Positions 1 to 8,216 of a stretch of DNA of 25,268 bases are shown here, one piece after another. Within the stretch, counting starts at the first letter, position 1. Each line of letters opens with the position of its first letter. The stretch comes from Veillonella sp. (lineage in GTDB: Bacteria; Bacillota; Negativicutes; Veillonellales; Veillonellaceae), in NCBI GenBank assembly GCA_019419725.1, contig DXZL01000009.1, forward strand, positions 1 through 25,268, in the 5' to 3' direction. The position numbers were made by a program, and so were the translations under genes. The notes under the pieces were generated by a model that made no database searches, was not told where the DNA came from, and worked only from the letters and a program-made list of their open reading frames with translations.

Positions 1-3000
1 CAATCAATACTAAGATTGGTGATGTAAATGTTAAGATTGATGGCGTTAAAGGTGACTTGAATGGTCTTAAAGGTGATTTAGATGGCCTTAAAGGTCGTGT
101 AGATCGTCATGACCAACGTTTAGACTACTTACAAGATAATATTGCTGATAACTCCACACGTATCTCTGTAGTTGAAGATGGTGTGAAAGCTAATGCAAAA
201 GATATTAATGTAGTAGGTACAATTGCAATGGAAAACCGTCAATTCATTGGCGATAATAAAGTTGCTATTGCAAACAACACTAAAAATATCAACATCAATG
301 CTAAAGCTATCGATGAGTTAAAAGGTCAAGTAGGTCAATCCTCTACAGTTATCAACGATATTAAGAAACAAATTACTAATATCAATGGTAAAGTAGAAAA
401 CAACACTACAAATATTGCTAATAACACAACTAATATTGCTAAAAATACTACAGCAATTAATAAAGTAAACGTTAAAGTTGATGCTAATGCTAAGGCTATT
501 GTAGACAATAGCAAACGTATTGATGCAACTAATGTGAAAGTAGATGCTAATACTACTAACATCGCTAACAATACAACTGCAATTAACAACGTAAACGTTA
601 AAGTTGATGGTGTTAAAGGCGACTTGAATGGTCTTACTAAACGTGTAGAACAAAACGAAAAAGATATCAACGTAGCTGGTACAATTGCAATTGAAAACCG
701 TAAATTCATTGGCGACAACAAAGCTGCTATTGCAAATAACACTACAAATATCAATGTTAATGCAAAAGCTATCGATGAATTAAAAGGTCAAGTAGGTAAA
801 TCTTCTACAGTGATCAACGATATTAAAAATCAAATCACTAATATCAATGGTAAAGTAGAAAATAATACTACTAACATTGCTAACAATGCTACAAACATTC
901 AAGCTAATGTAGTGGCAATTGCTGATAATAGCAAACGTATCACTGAAAATGCTACAAACATCGCAAACAACACTACAAATATTGCTAATAACACTACAGC
1001 TATTAACAATGTAAATGTAAAAGTTGATGGCGTTAAAGGTGACTTGAATGGTCTTACTAAACGTGTAGAACAAAACGAAAAAGACATCAACGTAGCTGGT
1101 ACAATTGCAATTGAAAACCGTAAATTCATTGGCGACAATAAAAAAGCTATCGATGAATTAAAAGGTCAAGTTGGTAATACAGTTAAAAATATCGAAACTA
1201 CTATTAATAACAAAATTACTGAAAACAATGTAGTTATTAATAAAAATATCGATGCTAAGATTGAAGCTAACAATACTGTAATTAATCAAAATATCACAAA
1301 TGCAATTACTGAAAACAACAAGGAAATTAACAATACAATTAACAATGTAAATGTTAAAGTTGATGGTATTAAAGGTGATATTGATGGCTTGAAAGGTCGC
1401 GTAGATCGTCATGATCAACGTTTAGACTACTTACAAGATAACATTGTAGATAACTCCACACGTATTACTGCAGTAGAAGATAGTGTTAAACTAAATACTA
1501 CAAATATTGCGAACAATACAACAGCAATCAACAATGTAAATGTTAAAGTTGACGGCATTAAAGGTGACTTGGATGGTCTTACTAAACGTGTTGACCAAAA
1601 CGAAAAAGACATCAATGTAGCTGGTACAATCGCTATCGAAAACCGTACACTGATTGGCAATAACAAAGCTGCTATCGACAAGAATACAAAAGCTATCGAA
1701 GCATTGAACGGTAAAGTTGGTACTACTATTACTAATATCGAATCTACTATTAATAACAAGATTGAAGCTAATAATACTACAATCCTTAATAAAGTAGATC
1801 AAAATATTGATGCTAAGATTACTGCTAATAACACTGTAATTAACCAAAACATCGCTAATGCAATCAATGAAAATAACACAACAATCATTAACAAAGTTGA
1901 TAAAAACATTGATGTGAAAATCAATGAAAACAATAAGCAAATCAACAACACAATCAATACTAAGATTGGTGATGTTAATGTTAAGATTGATGGCGTTAAA
2001 GGTGATGTAGCTGGTCTTACTGCACGTGTAGATCGTCATGATCAACGCTTAGATTACTTACAAGGTAACATTGTAGATAACTCTACACGTATTAGCGCTA
2101 ATGAAGATGCTATCAAAACATTAAAAGGCCAAGTTGGTACAACTGTTACTAATGTTGAAAACACAATCAATGCTAAGATTGAAGCTAACAACACAGTAAT
2201 TAGAAAAGATATCAACACTGCTATTACTAATAACAACACTGTTATTAATAAAAACATTACAAATGCAATCAACGAAAATAACAAGACAATCATTAACAAA
2301 GTAGATCAAAATATTGATGCTAAGATTGCTGAAAACAATACAGTAATTAATAACACAATTAACAACAAAGTTAATGACGTAAATGTTAAAGTTGAAGCTA
2401 ATGCGAATGCAATTGCTAATAATAGCAAGTCTATTACTGACATCAAAGCAAATGTAGCAAATATTAACAATAAAGTAGAATCTAACACTACAAATATTGC
2501 TAATAATACTGCAGCTATTACAAATGTAAGTAAACAAGTTACAAATAATACAACTAACATTGCTAACAATGCTACAGCTATTGCAAACATTAGCAAACAA
2601 GTTGCTGGTAACACAGCTAACATAACTGATGTAACTGCTAAAGTAAATGCTAATACTGGTCGTATTGAATCTAATACAACTGCTATTAACAACTTAACTG
2701 GTAAAGTTGATGCTAACTCTCAAGCTATCGAATCCTTGAAAGGTCAAGTTGGTAAAGGCAATACTACAATTGTTAATGTAGCTCAAAAAGTAGAAAATAT
2801 TACTCAAAACATTAATGCTCAAAATAGCAACATCCAAGCTAATACTGTAAACATTCAAAATAATACTTCCAATATTAATAACATTAAAGCTAATGTTGTT
2901 AACGTTGAAAAGAATGTAAACAATATTAAAGCTGATGTAACAGTAGTAAAAGCTGATATCACAAACATCAATGCTAAAGTTGATCAAAAAATCAATATTG

Positions 3001-4475
3001 TGAACAACAATATTACTAACGTTAAAAACGATGTGAAGAATATTGATGCTAAAGTTACAAATATTGATAACAAAGTTACAAATATTGATAACAAAGTTAC
3101 TAATATTAACAATAAAGTAACAAATATTGATACTAAAGTTAATGATATTGACGTAAAAGTTAATAACCAAAATACTGTAATCAACAATATCAAAACTGAT
3201 GTATCTGGCTTGAAAGATCAAGTTGGCAAAAATACTGAAGCAATTAAGAACTTGCAAAATGTAAGCGCTGATGTAAACAAAGTGAAAGAACAAGTTAATG
3301 CTAATACTCAAAAAGCAAATGCTAATGAAGAACACATTAAAAATGTTCAAAGCCAAGTTTCTGTTAATACTGAAGCAATCAAACATAATACTGAAAACAT
3401 CAATATTAACAAAGCAGCGATCAAACAAAATGCTGAAGCAATTCAAAATACTAATGTAACTGTACAAAAAGTAATTAACAAAGTTGATGAACATAGCAAA
3501 GTTATTAACGACGTATCTAAACAAGTTAATACTAATACAACTAATATTGCTAATATCAATAATGTTGTTAACCAAAATACAACTAATATTACAAATGTAA
3601 CTAACCAAGTTAATACAAATACAACAAACATCAACACTCTAAATGCTAAAGTAGATACTAATGTTACAAACATTACTAAAGTAGATAGTCGTGTAACTGA
3701 AGTAGCTAAACAAGTTAATGAAAATGCACAATTAACTAAAGCTGTTGGTACTCTAGCATTAGAAAATCATGAAAAGGTTAGTGTATTAGGTTTACAAGTA
3801 AATAAAAATACTCAAGACATTGCTGATGTAAACACTAAAGTTGATGAAAATGTTACATTAACTAAGAACATTGGTGCTATTGCATTAGAAAACAATGAAA
3901 AAGTTAATGTATTGGGCTTGCAAGTAAATAAAAATACTCAAGATATCAGTACATTAGCAGAAGCTGCAAATTACAGCTTGAAAGCTTCCAACATTGCATT
4001 ACAAGATCATGCAACACTTGTTCAACATGATGCACAAATCGCAGAAAACTCTCGCCGCATTAGCAGCGTAGAACGCGATGTTAAAGTTGTAGGTGCTAAT
4101 GCAGCAGCATTAGCAGCATTGAAACCTATCGAATATCACGAAGGTCAAAAAGCTCAAATTATGGCGGCTGTTGGTACTTACAAAGGTAAAACATCTACTG
4201 CATTGGGTGTAGCACATTATGCAAATCCTGATTTATTAATCCATGCTGGTGCCGCTTATGGTGGTGACCATAGCGTAATGGCAAATGCTGGTGTAACAAT
4301 CGGTATTGGCAATGCTCCTACAGCTCCTAAAGCATCCCCTGCAACTGTAAAAGTTCTTGAGGATCAAGTGGCTGATTTGCAAGCACAAAACAAAGAAATT
4401 CGTGAACTTCTTGATAAAGTGATTGCACAACAACCACAACAAGCTCCAAAAGCAGCTGTAAAAACAACTAAATAA
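1..4475 (+). CDS. Trimeric autotransporter adhesin (YadA-type anchor), 5'-truncated by the window edge
   Basis: The reading frame is open from base 3 (first codons read I-N-T-K-I-G) to a TAA at 4473-4475, 1,490 codons, so start, signal peptide and any head domain lie outside. The TTG at 57 is only an internal Leu codon. Most of the protein is an Asn/Thr/Ile/Val-rich stalk in heptads such as IANNTTN, with Ile at a, Asn at d and Thr at e, the known 'N@d' core pattern of trimeric autotransporter stalks. Longer modules recur (VDRHDQRLDYLQ, three times; DINVAGTIAIENR and variants, four times). Residues from 4143-4313 form a four-strand YadA-like membrane anchor (12-stranded barrel in the trimer). 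Unusually, 53 more residues follow (4314-4472): a Pro/Ala linker, a four-heptad coiled coil and a Lys-rich end. Expected role: surface adhesion, autoaggregation or biofilm. The family call is firm; the ligand is unknown. Confidence 0.93.
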   Translation, partial: INTKIGDVNVKIDGVKGDLNGLKGDLDGLKGRVDRHDQRLDYLQDNIADNSTRISVVEDGVKANAKDINVVGTIAMENRQFIGDNKVAIANNTKNININAKAIDELKGQVGQSSTVINDIKKQITNINGKVENNTTNIANNTTNIAKNTTAINKVNVKVDANAKAIVDNSKRIDATNVKVDANTTNIANNTTAINNVNVKVDGVKGDLNGLTKRVEQNEKDINVAGTIAIENRKFIGDNKAAIANNTTNINVNAKAIDELKGQVGKSSTVINDIKNQITNINGKVENNTTNIANNATNIQANVVAIADNSKRITENATNIANNTTNIANNTTAINNVNVKVDGVKGDLNGLTKRVEQNEKDINVAGTIAIENRKFIGDNKKAIDELKGQVGNTVKNIETTINNKITENNVVINKNIDAKIEANNTVINQNITNAITENNKEINNTINNVNVKVDGIKGDIDGLKGRVDRHDQRLDYLQDNIVDNSTRITAVEDSVKLNTTNIANNTTAINNVNVKVDGIKGDLDGLTKRVDQNEKDINVAGTIAIENRTLIGNNKAAIDKNTKAIEALNGKVGTTITNIESTINNKIEANNTTILNKVDQNIDAKITANNTVINQNIANAINENNTTIINKVDKNIDVKINENNKQINNTINTKIGDVNVKIDGVKGDVAGLTARVDRHDQRLDYLQGNIVDNSTRISANEDAIKTLKGQVGTTVTNVENTINAKIEANNTVIRKDINTAITNNNTVINKNITNAINENNKTIINKVDQNIDAKIAENNTVINNTINNKVNDVNVKVEANANAIANNSKSITDIKANVANINNKVESNTTNIANNTAAITNVSKQVTNNTTNIANNATAIANISKQVAGNTANITDVTAKVNANTGRIESNTTAINNLTGKVDANSQAIESLKGQVGKGNTTIVNVAQKVENITQNINAQNSNIQANTVNIQNNTSNINNIKANVVNVEKNVNNIKADVTVVKADITNINAKVDQKINIVNNNITNVKNDVKNIDAKVTNIDNKVTNIDNKVTNINNKVTNIDTKVNDIDVKVNNQNTVINNIKTDVSGLKDQVGKNTEAIKNLQNVSADVNKVKEQVNANTQKANANEEHIKNVQSQVSVNTEAIKHNTENININKAAIKQNAEAIQNTNVTVQKVINKVDEHSKVINDVSKQVNTNTTNIANINNVVNQNTTNITNVTNQVNTNTTNINTLNAKVDTNVTNITKVDSRVTEVAKQVNENAQLTKAVGTLALENHEKVSVLGLQVNKNTQDIADVNTKVDENVTLTKNIGAIALENNEKVNVLGLQVNKNTQDISTLAEAANYSLKASNIALQDHATLVQHDAQIAENSRRISSVERDVKVVGANAAALAALKPIEYHEGQKAQIMAAVGTYKGKTSTALGVAHYANPDLLIHAGAAYGGDHSVMANAGVTIGIGNAPTAPKASPATVKVLEDQVADLQAQNKEIRELLDKVIAQQPQQAPKAAVKTTK
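601..1139 (+). repeat. Near-identical 119-bp repeat pair in the adhesin (601-719 and 1021-1139)
   Basis: Bases 601-719 and 1021-1139 are the same except for about three silent third-position changes and lie exactly 420 bp (140 codons) apart. They encode the KVDGVKGDLNGLTKRVEQNE segment followed by the DINVAGTIAIENRKFIGDN segment. A diverged third copy begins near 1540. The shared DNA, not just protein, suggests recent duplication or gene conversion. Confidence 0.85.
1951..2005 (+). repeat. Second copy of the sequence at the window's left edge (1-55)
   Basis: Bases 1-55 and 1951-2005 match with one mismatch (offset 1,950 bp, 650 codons). They encode the INTKIGDVNVKIDGVKGD segment. The match starts at base 1, so the repeat unit probably continues upstream of the window. 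Confidence 0.8.
3051..3176 (+). repeat. Six tandem 21-bp units encoding heptads (KVTNIDN)
   Basis: Units start at 3051, 3072, 3093, 3114, 3135 and 3156. The first two are identical at DNA level and later ones diverge. They translate as KVTNIDN, KVTNIDN, KVTNINN, KVTNIDT, KVNDIDV, KVNNQNT. One unit equals one coiled-coil heptad, so copy-number change would lengthen the stalk by one heptad without breaking frame. Confidence 0.88.
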
Positions 4476-4521
4476 TATGCCTCCCAACCGATGGGTTACA
4501 CTATAATCTATCGTAGGTATA

Positions 4522-4560
4522 GAAACCGCGTAGCAGAAATGCTACGCGGTTTTCTTTTTT
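4522..4560 (+). terminator. Intrinsic terminator of the adhesin gene
   Basis: A perfect 13-bp stem (4522-4534 with 4541-4553, GAAACCGCGTAGC) with a 6-base loop AGAAAT is followed by an uninterrupted T run to 4560. It lies 46 bases after the adhesin stop and isolates that gene from the dcw cluster. Confidence 0.93.
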
Positions 4561-4800
4561 GTGTGGATTTGTGGTGATTGTATTCCAATATATCGTTTGA
4601 TTTAAGTGTTACAGAACTTATGGGGATATTGTGGTGGGGATTGGATATAGATAAAACTAAAATTTGGCACCTGGTGGTGGGTAGTGGTTTTTATGATTCG
4701 ATTATTATTTAATTTCGAACATATGTATCTAAGAAAAGGAGAGAAAAATAGAGATTATGAAAGAAAAATATAAAAAAGTGGGATAAAAATGGATTTTTTA
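4561..4800. other. Gene-free intergenic stretch rich in GTGG/TGGGG
   Basis: No ORF with a plausible ribosome site was found. The + strand is unusually rich in TGG-type words, for example TGGGG at 4621 and 4635, TGG at 4632 and 4642 (10 bp apart) and a TGGTGGTGGG run at 4672-4681, on an otherwise AT-rich background. The stretch lies upstream of mraZ and may carry additional operator sites; no function is shown. Confidence 0.5.
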
Positions 4801-4829
4801 TTGTGATTGGTGGGGAATTGTGGTAGAAT
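4801..4829 (+). promoter_or_regulatory. Probable promoter of the dcw cluster
   Basis: TTGTGA (4801-4806, 4 of 6 to TTGACA) is followed after exactly 17 bases by TAGAAT (4824-4829, 5 of 6 to TATAAT). TGG directly before the hexamer gives an extended -10. A start near 4836 would leave a leader of about 40 bases before mraZ. Confidence 0.65.
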
Positions 4830-4845
4830 TTACCATATAGTGGTG
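4811..4845 (+). promoter_or_regulatory. Candidate MraZ operator: phased TGG repeats over the promoter
   Basis: TGGGG at 4811-4815, TGGTA at 4821-4825 and TGGTG at 4841-4845 are all in the same 10-bp phase (4831 is the missing step). E. coli MraZ binds TGGG-type pentamers separated by five bases just upstream of its own gene, so position and spacing fit autoregulation. Binding here is inferred only. Confidence 0.4.
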
Positions 4846-4875
4846 GATAAGGAATAGTAAAGGGCGGTGATACGT

Positions 4876-5307
4876 ATGTTCATGGGAGAATATAATCACA
4901 CCATTGATACAAAAGGGCGGATGATTATACCCGCGAAAATACGTGAACAACTAGGCGAAGTATGCATTGTTACTAAGGGCCTAGATAACTGCTTAGCTAT
5001 TTACACCGAAGAAGCGTGGAAGAAAATTTCTGCAGCTTTACAATCACAATCCTCCACTAAAGCTAGCGTACGTGCCTTAAAACGTTTTGTTTTTGGTAGT
5101 GCCGCTGAGCTTGAATATGATAAACAAGGTCGTGTCCTCATTCCTGTACCACTACGTGAATATGCGAGCCTTGATAAACAGGCCGTTATTGTCGGTGCGG
5201 GGGATCACGTTGAAATTTGGAGCCGCGAAAAATATGATTACTATGATGATCAAGTGGCTGAAAGTATGGAAGAACTTGTCGAAGGTCTAGAAGGGATTAT
5301 GTTATAG
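4876..5307 (+). CDS. mraZ: MraZ, transcriptional regulator of the dcw cluster
   Basis: 143-aa DNA-binding regulator of the SpoVT-AbrB (swapped-hairpin) superfamily, usually the first gene of dcw operons and a repressor of its own operon. It shows the two expected half-domains, each with its signature: DTKGR at residues 11-15 and DKQGR at 82-86, each followed by a hydrophobic IIP/LIP turn. Length is normal for the family. I chose ATG 4876 (MFMGEYNHT, the conserved N-terminus) over the in-frame GTG at 4867, which lies inside the AGGGCGGTGA ribosome site. The stop lies 9 bases before the rsmH start. Phased TGG repeats over the upstream promoter are a plausible target. Confidence 0.95.
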   Translation: MFMGEYNHTIDTKGRMIIPAKIREQLGEVCIVTKGLDNCLAIYTEEAWKKISAALQSQSSTKASVRALKRFVFGSAAELEYDKQGRVLIPVPLREYASLDKQAVIVGAGDHVEIWSREKYDYYDDQVAESMEELVEGLEGIML

Positions 5308-5316
5308 GAGGCTATG

Positions 5317-6249
5317 ATGGAATTTAATCATACCAGCGTACTTTTACGCGAAACGGTGGACTCCGTCGTAACTAATCCAAAAGGCATCTATGTGGACTGT
5401 ACTCTGGGTGGCGCAGGACATGCCCATGCTGTGGGCGAGATGCTAGACCCAGAAGGCATGATTATAGGGTTGGATCAAGATGAAGATGCGTTGAGCGTAG
5501 CTCGACAGCGTTTATCTGATTTAACATGTCAGGTATTAACAATACCGACGAACTTTTCTAACTTAAAAGAAGCCCTCCATAATGAGGGTATCTATGAAGT
5601 AGATGGATTTATCTTTGATCTTGGCGTATCTAGTTATCAACTGGATACACCGGAGCGTGGCTTTTCATATATGAATGATGGCCCACTCGATATGCGTATG
5701 GATAAGGACGCACCATTAACGGCAGAAGAGGTTGTTAATGAATATGATGCTGAAGCATTATTGCAAATTATCCGCGACTATGGTGAAGAGCGATGGGCTA
5801 AGCGCATTGTTGAATTCATCATTAATGCACGTCAAGAAAAACGAATTACCACCACTGGTGAGTTAGTTAGAATTATTAAGCAAGCAATACCTGCGAAGGC
5901 GCGTCAAGATGGACCGCATCCGGCAAAACGGACGTTCCAAGCCATTCGCATTGAAGTAAATAGAGAATTAGCTATCTTGCATGATAGTTTTGTAGATGCT
6001 GTATCCATGTTGAAACCAAAGGGGAAAATTGGGGTTATCACATTCCACTCCTTGGAAGATCGAATTACAAAACAAACTTTCAAAGAGTTGAGTACAGCAT
6101 GTATATGTCCTCCAGAATTGCCAATGTGCGTTTGTAACCACAAGGCAGTTGTGAAGGCGAAGAATAAGGCTATAGAGCCGAGTGCAGGGGAGATTGAGGT
6201 TAATCCGAGGGCTAGAAGCGCAAAGTTACGCGTAGCCGTCAAGTTGTAG
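5317..6249 (+). CDS. rsmH: 16S rRNA (cytosine1402-N4)-methyltransferase RsmH (MraW)
   Basis: 310-aa SAM-dependent methyltransferase that N4-methylates C1402 in the ribosomal P site; nearly always second in dcw clusters. Visible motifs: SAM-binding VDCTLGGAGHA (residues 26-36), acidic GLDQD (51-55), DGFIFDLGVSSYQLD (96-110), DGPLDMRMD (121-129), then HPAKRTFQAIRIEVN and ITFHSLEDR in the C-terminal half. A Cys/His-rich segment (CICPPELPMCVCNHK) near the end is typical. Two ATGs are adjacent: 5314 lies only 2 bases after GGAGG, 5317 lies 5 bases after it and gives the usual MEFNHTSVLL start, so I prefer 5317. Confidence 0.97.
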   Translation: MEFNHTSVLLRETVDSVVTNPKGIYVDCTLGGAGHAHAVGEMLDPEGMIIGLDQDEDALSVARQRLSDLTCQVLTIPTNFSNLKEALHNEGIYEVDGFIFDLGVSSYQLDTPERGFSYMNDGPLDMRMDKDAPLTAEEVVNEYDAEALLQIIRDYGEERWAKRIVEFIINARQEKRITTTGELVRIIKQAIPAKARQDGPHPAKRTFQAIRIEVNRELAILHDSFVDAVSMLKPKGKIGVITFHSLEDRITKQTFKELSTACICPPELPMCVCNHKAVVKAKNKAIEPSAGEIEVNPRARSAKLRVAVKL

Positions 6250-6270
6250 AATTGGAAGGGGTTAGTGTTT

Positions 6271-6675
6271 ATGTTAGCGAGAAAGGCTGTTGTGGGCCAA
6301 GTTAAAAGCGATGTGTTGGTCGCTTCACAAGGGAGAAAACGTAGTGCAAATGTGGCTCTAGATTTGAGCCCTATGATGTGGCAGGTTGTATATGGTATTG
6401 CTGCATTGGTTGCATTTTTGCTTATCATGATGGTTATGAATGCGTACAGCACAAAATTAGGCTATGAAGTAGTTAAAACACAGCAAGCTGTAGTACAATT
6501 AACAAAGGATAATGATGCGTTGGATGTTGAAGTGGCTTCTTTGAAGTCTCCTGTTCGTATTCAACAAATCGCAGAACAACAACTAGGGATGGTTTTGCCT
6601 GATTCTTTTGTTTATAGTACAAAAAGCGCTGTTACTGAACGTACTGTACAAGAGAAACAGCAAATTATAGACTAG
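6271..6675 (+). CDS. ftsL: FtsL/DivIC-like septum protein
   Basis: 134-aa bitopic membrane protein. A basic cytoplasmic N-terminus (residues 1-35) is followed by one membrane helix (about 37-57), a coiled coil (about 62-95) and a conserved-looking SPVRIQQIAEQQLGMVLP element characteristic of FtsL/DivIC proteins. Such proteins form a complex with FtsQ/DivIB and activate septal peptidoglycan synthesis. The place, directly after rsmH, is where ftsL sits in most bacteria. ATG 6271 lies 9 bases after GGAAGGGG; a GTG at 6265 in the same frame has only 3 bases of spacing. The sequence is too divergent to separate FtsL from DivIC without a profile search; context favours FtsL. No ftsI/spoVD follows. 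Confidence 0.82.
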   Translation: MLARKAVVGQVKSDVLVASQGRKRSANVALDLSPMMWQVVYGIAALVAFLLIMMVMNAYSTKLGYEVVKTQQAVVQLTKDNDALDVEVASLKSPVRIQQIAEQQLGMVLPDSFVYSTKSAVTERTVQEKQQIID

Positions 6676-6680
6676 CAGGC

Positions 6681-6710
6681 AAAGCAGCTCGTATTGGGCT
6701 GCTTTCCTTT
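6681..6710 (+). terminator. Hairpin between ftsL and murE (possible weak terminator)
   Basis: A perfect 8-bp stem (AAAGCAGC 6681-6688 with GCTGCTTT 6698-6705) with a 9-base loop is followed by CCTTT. The T tract is poor, so partial termination or an mRNA stability element are both possible. It lies where ftsI/spoVD is found in related clusters. Confidence 0.4.
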
Positions 6711-6730
6711 GCGTGTAAAGGAGATTGTAT

Positions 6731-8215
6731 ATGAAACAATTACAAGATATAGTAAAAACTTTGCAAACACCGCATGTAGAAGGCAATACAGCTGTTGAGG
6801 TATTAGATATTACGGCTGATTCCCGTGCAGTAAAAGCAGGTAGCTTATTTATTGCATTAGATGGTGCCACTGTAGATGGTCATAATTATGTAAATAAAGC
6901 TGTTGAAGCTGGTGCTGTAGCAGTACTTGTATCTAAACCGGTAGAGGTATGTGGTGATGTTTGTGTTATCACTGTAGAGGATACTCGAAAAGCTATGATG
7001 GCTTGTGTGCCATATTTCTTTGATTATCCAGCCAATTCTATGCGTATGATCGGTGTTACTGGTACTAATGGTAAAACGACTACAACTCATATGATTCGTC
7101 ATATTTTGAAAGGTCAAGGCCATAAAGTAGGCGTTATTGGTACCGTTCATATTATGATTGGTGATACATCCTATCCAATTCATAATACAACGCCTGATGT
7201 AGTAGATTTACAACATATTCTTCATCAAATGGTAGAAGAAGGTGTTACCCATTGTGTCATGGAAGTATCTTCCCATGCGTTAGCATTAGGTCGGGTTTCT
7301 GGTGTTGAATATGATACAGCAGTATTCACGAACTTAACACAAGATCATTTGGACTTTCACAAGACCTTTGAAAATTATTTGGCAGCTAAGTGTAAATTAT
7401 TTGAACAAGTTAGCGCGCCGAACCAAACTAAATCTGGTAAAGGGGCTATCATCAATATCGATGACGAGTATGGTCATCGTGTAATTGAAAAAACAACGGC
7501 GCCTATCATTACGTACAGTATTGATGGTAAAGGGTCGTTAAATGCTCATGATGTTGAAATGACGCCTAAATCTAGCCGTTATACTGTATCCTATGATGGC
7601 AATGACTATACAGTGGCTATGAATACAACTGGTTTGTTTAATGTATATAATACATTGGCTGCTATTGGCGCTTGTTTATTAGAAGGTATCTCGATGGAAG
7701 ATATCGATAAGGCGTTGAAAACATTTAGCGCTGTGCCTGGCCGTTTTGAGCTTATTGAAGAAGGGCAACCATTTGCAGTTGTTGTAGACTATGCACATAC
7801 ACCAGATGGGTTAGAAAATATTTTGCAAACTGCAAAAGCTATTCAAGAAAATCGCATTATTGTAGTCTTTGGTTGTGGTGGTGACCGAGATGCTACGAAA
7901 CGTCCTATCATGGGGCGCATTGCTGCACAATATGGCGATGTAGTATATGTTACATCTGACAATCCTCGCACAGAAGATCCTGTGCAAATTGTGAAAGATG
8001 TAGAGGTAGGCGTTAAAGAAGGCCTTCGTGAAGGCTCTCACTATGAAGTTATCGTTGATCGTCGGGAAGCGATTCAACATGCAATACAAAATGCAAAACC
8101 TGGGGATATTGTACTAATTGCAGGTAAGGGGCATGAGGATTACCAAATCTTAAAGGATAAAACGATTCATTTTGATGATCGTGAAGAGGCGCGAGCAGCC
8201 CTCAAGGAGATCTAA
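6731..8215 (+). CDS. murE: MurE, UDP-MurNAc-L-Ala-D-Glu : meso-diaminopimelate ligase
   Basis: 494-aa cytoplasmic ATP-dependent ligase adding the third residue of the peptidoglycan stem peptide. The N-terminal UDP-binding domain is followed by the P-loop GTNGKTTT (111-118), the central SSHALALGRVSG region and the C-terminal DNPRTEDP motif (410-417). DNPR is the signature of MurE enzymes that use meso-diaminopimelate rather than L-lysine, so the wall is predicted to be DAP type. ATG 6731 follows AAAGGAG with 7 bases of spacing; an upstream in-frame TTG (6725) is too close to that site. murF begins one base after the stop, so the two are probably translated together. Confidence 0.96.
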   Translation: MKQLQDIVKTLQTPHVEGNTAVEVLDITADSRAVKAGSLFIALDGATVDGHNYVNKAVEAGAVAVLVSKPVEVCGDVCVITVEDTRKAMMACVPYFFDYPANSMRMIGVTGTNGKTTTTHMIRHILKGQGHKVGVIGTVHIMIGDTSYPIHNTTPDVVDLQHILHQMVEEGVTHCVMEVSSHALALGRVSGVEYDTAVFTNLTQDHLDFHKTFENYLAAKCKLFEQVSAPNQTKSGKGAIINIDDEYGHRVIEKTTAPIITYSIDGKGSLNAHDVEMTPKSSRYTVSYDGNDYTVAMNTTGLFNVYNTLAAIGACLLEGISMEDIDKALKTFSAVPGRFELIEEGQPFAVVVDYAHTPDGLENILQTAKAIQENRIIVVFGCGGDRDATKRPIMGRIAAQYGDVVYVTSDNPRTEDPVQIVKDVEVGVKEGLREGSHYEVIVDRREAIQHAIQNAKPGDIVLIAGKGHEDYQILKDKTIHFDDREEARAALKEI

Positions 8216-8216
8216 T

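Noticed and set aside
3051..3176. Short tandem repeats that might be taken for a CRISPR array
   Set aside because: Units are 21 bp with no spacers, stay in frame and encode heptads; no cas genes are present.
2694..3608. Long minus-strand open frame (304 codons) opposite the adhesin, and several similar ones between 318 and 3673
   Set aside because: They mirror the low-complexity Asn/Thr/Ile codons of the + strand, giving Ile/Val/Phe/Asn-rich nonsense, with no ribosome sites. The + frame has a recognisable coiled-coil design and anchor.
4757..4786. Nine-codon mini-ORF (MKEKYKKVG) before mraZ
   Set aside because: The purine-rich sequence upstream is too far for a ribosome site and such a short ORF is expected by chance in this AT-rich gap.
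5904..6452. Minus-strand frame of 182 codons over rsmH and ftsL
   Set aside because: Fully opposite two well-identified genes, with no family resemblance or ribosome site.
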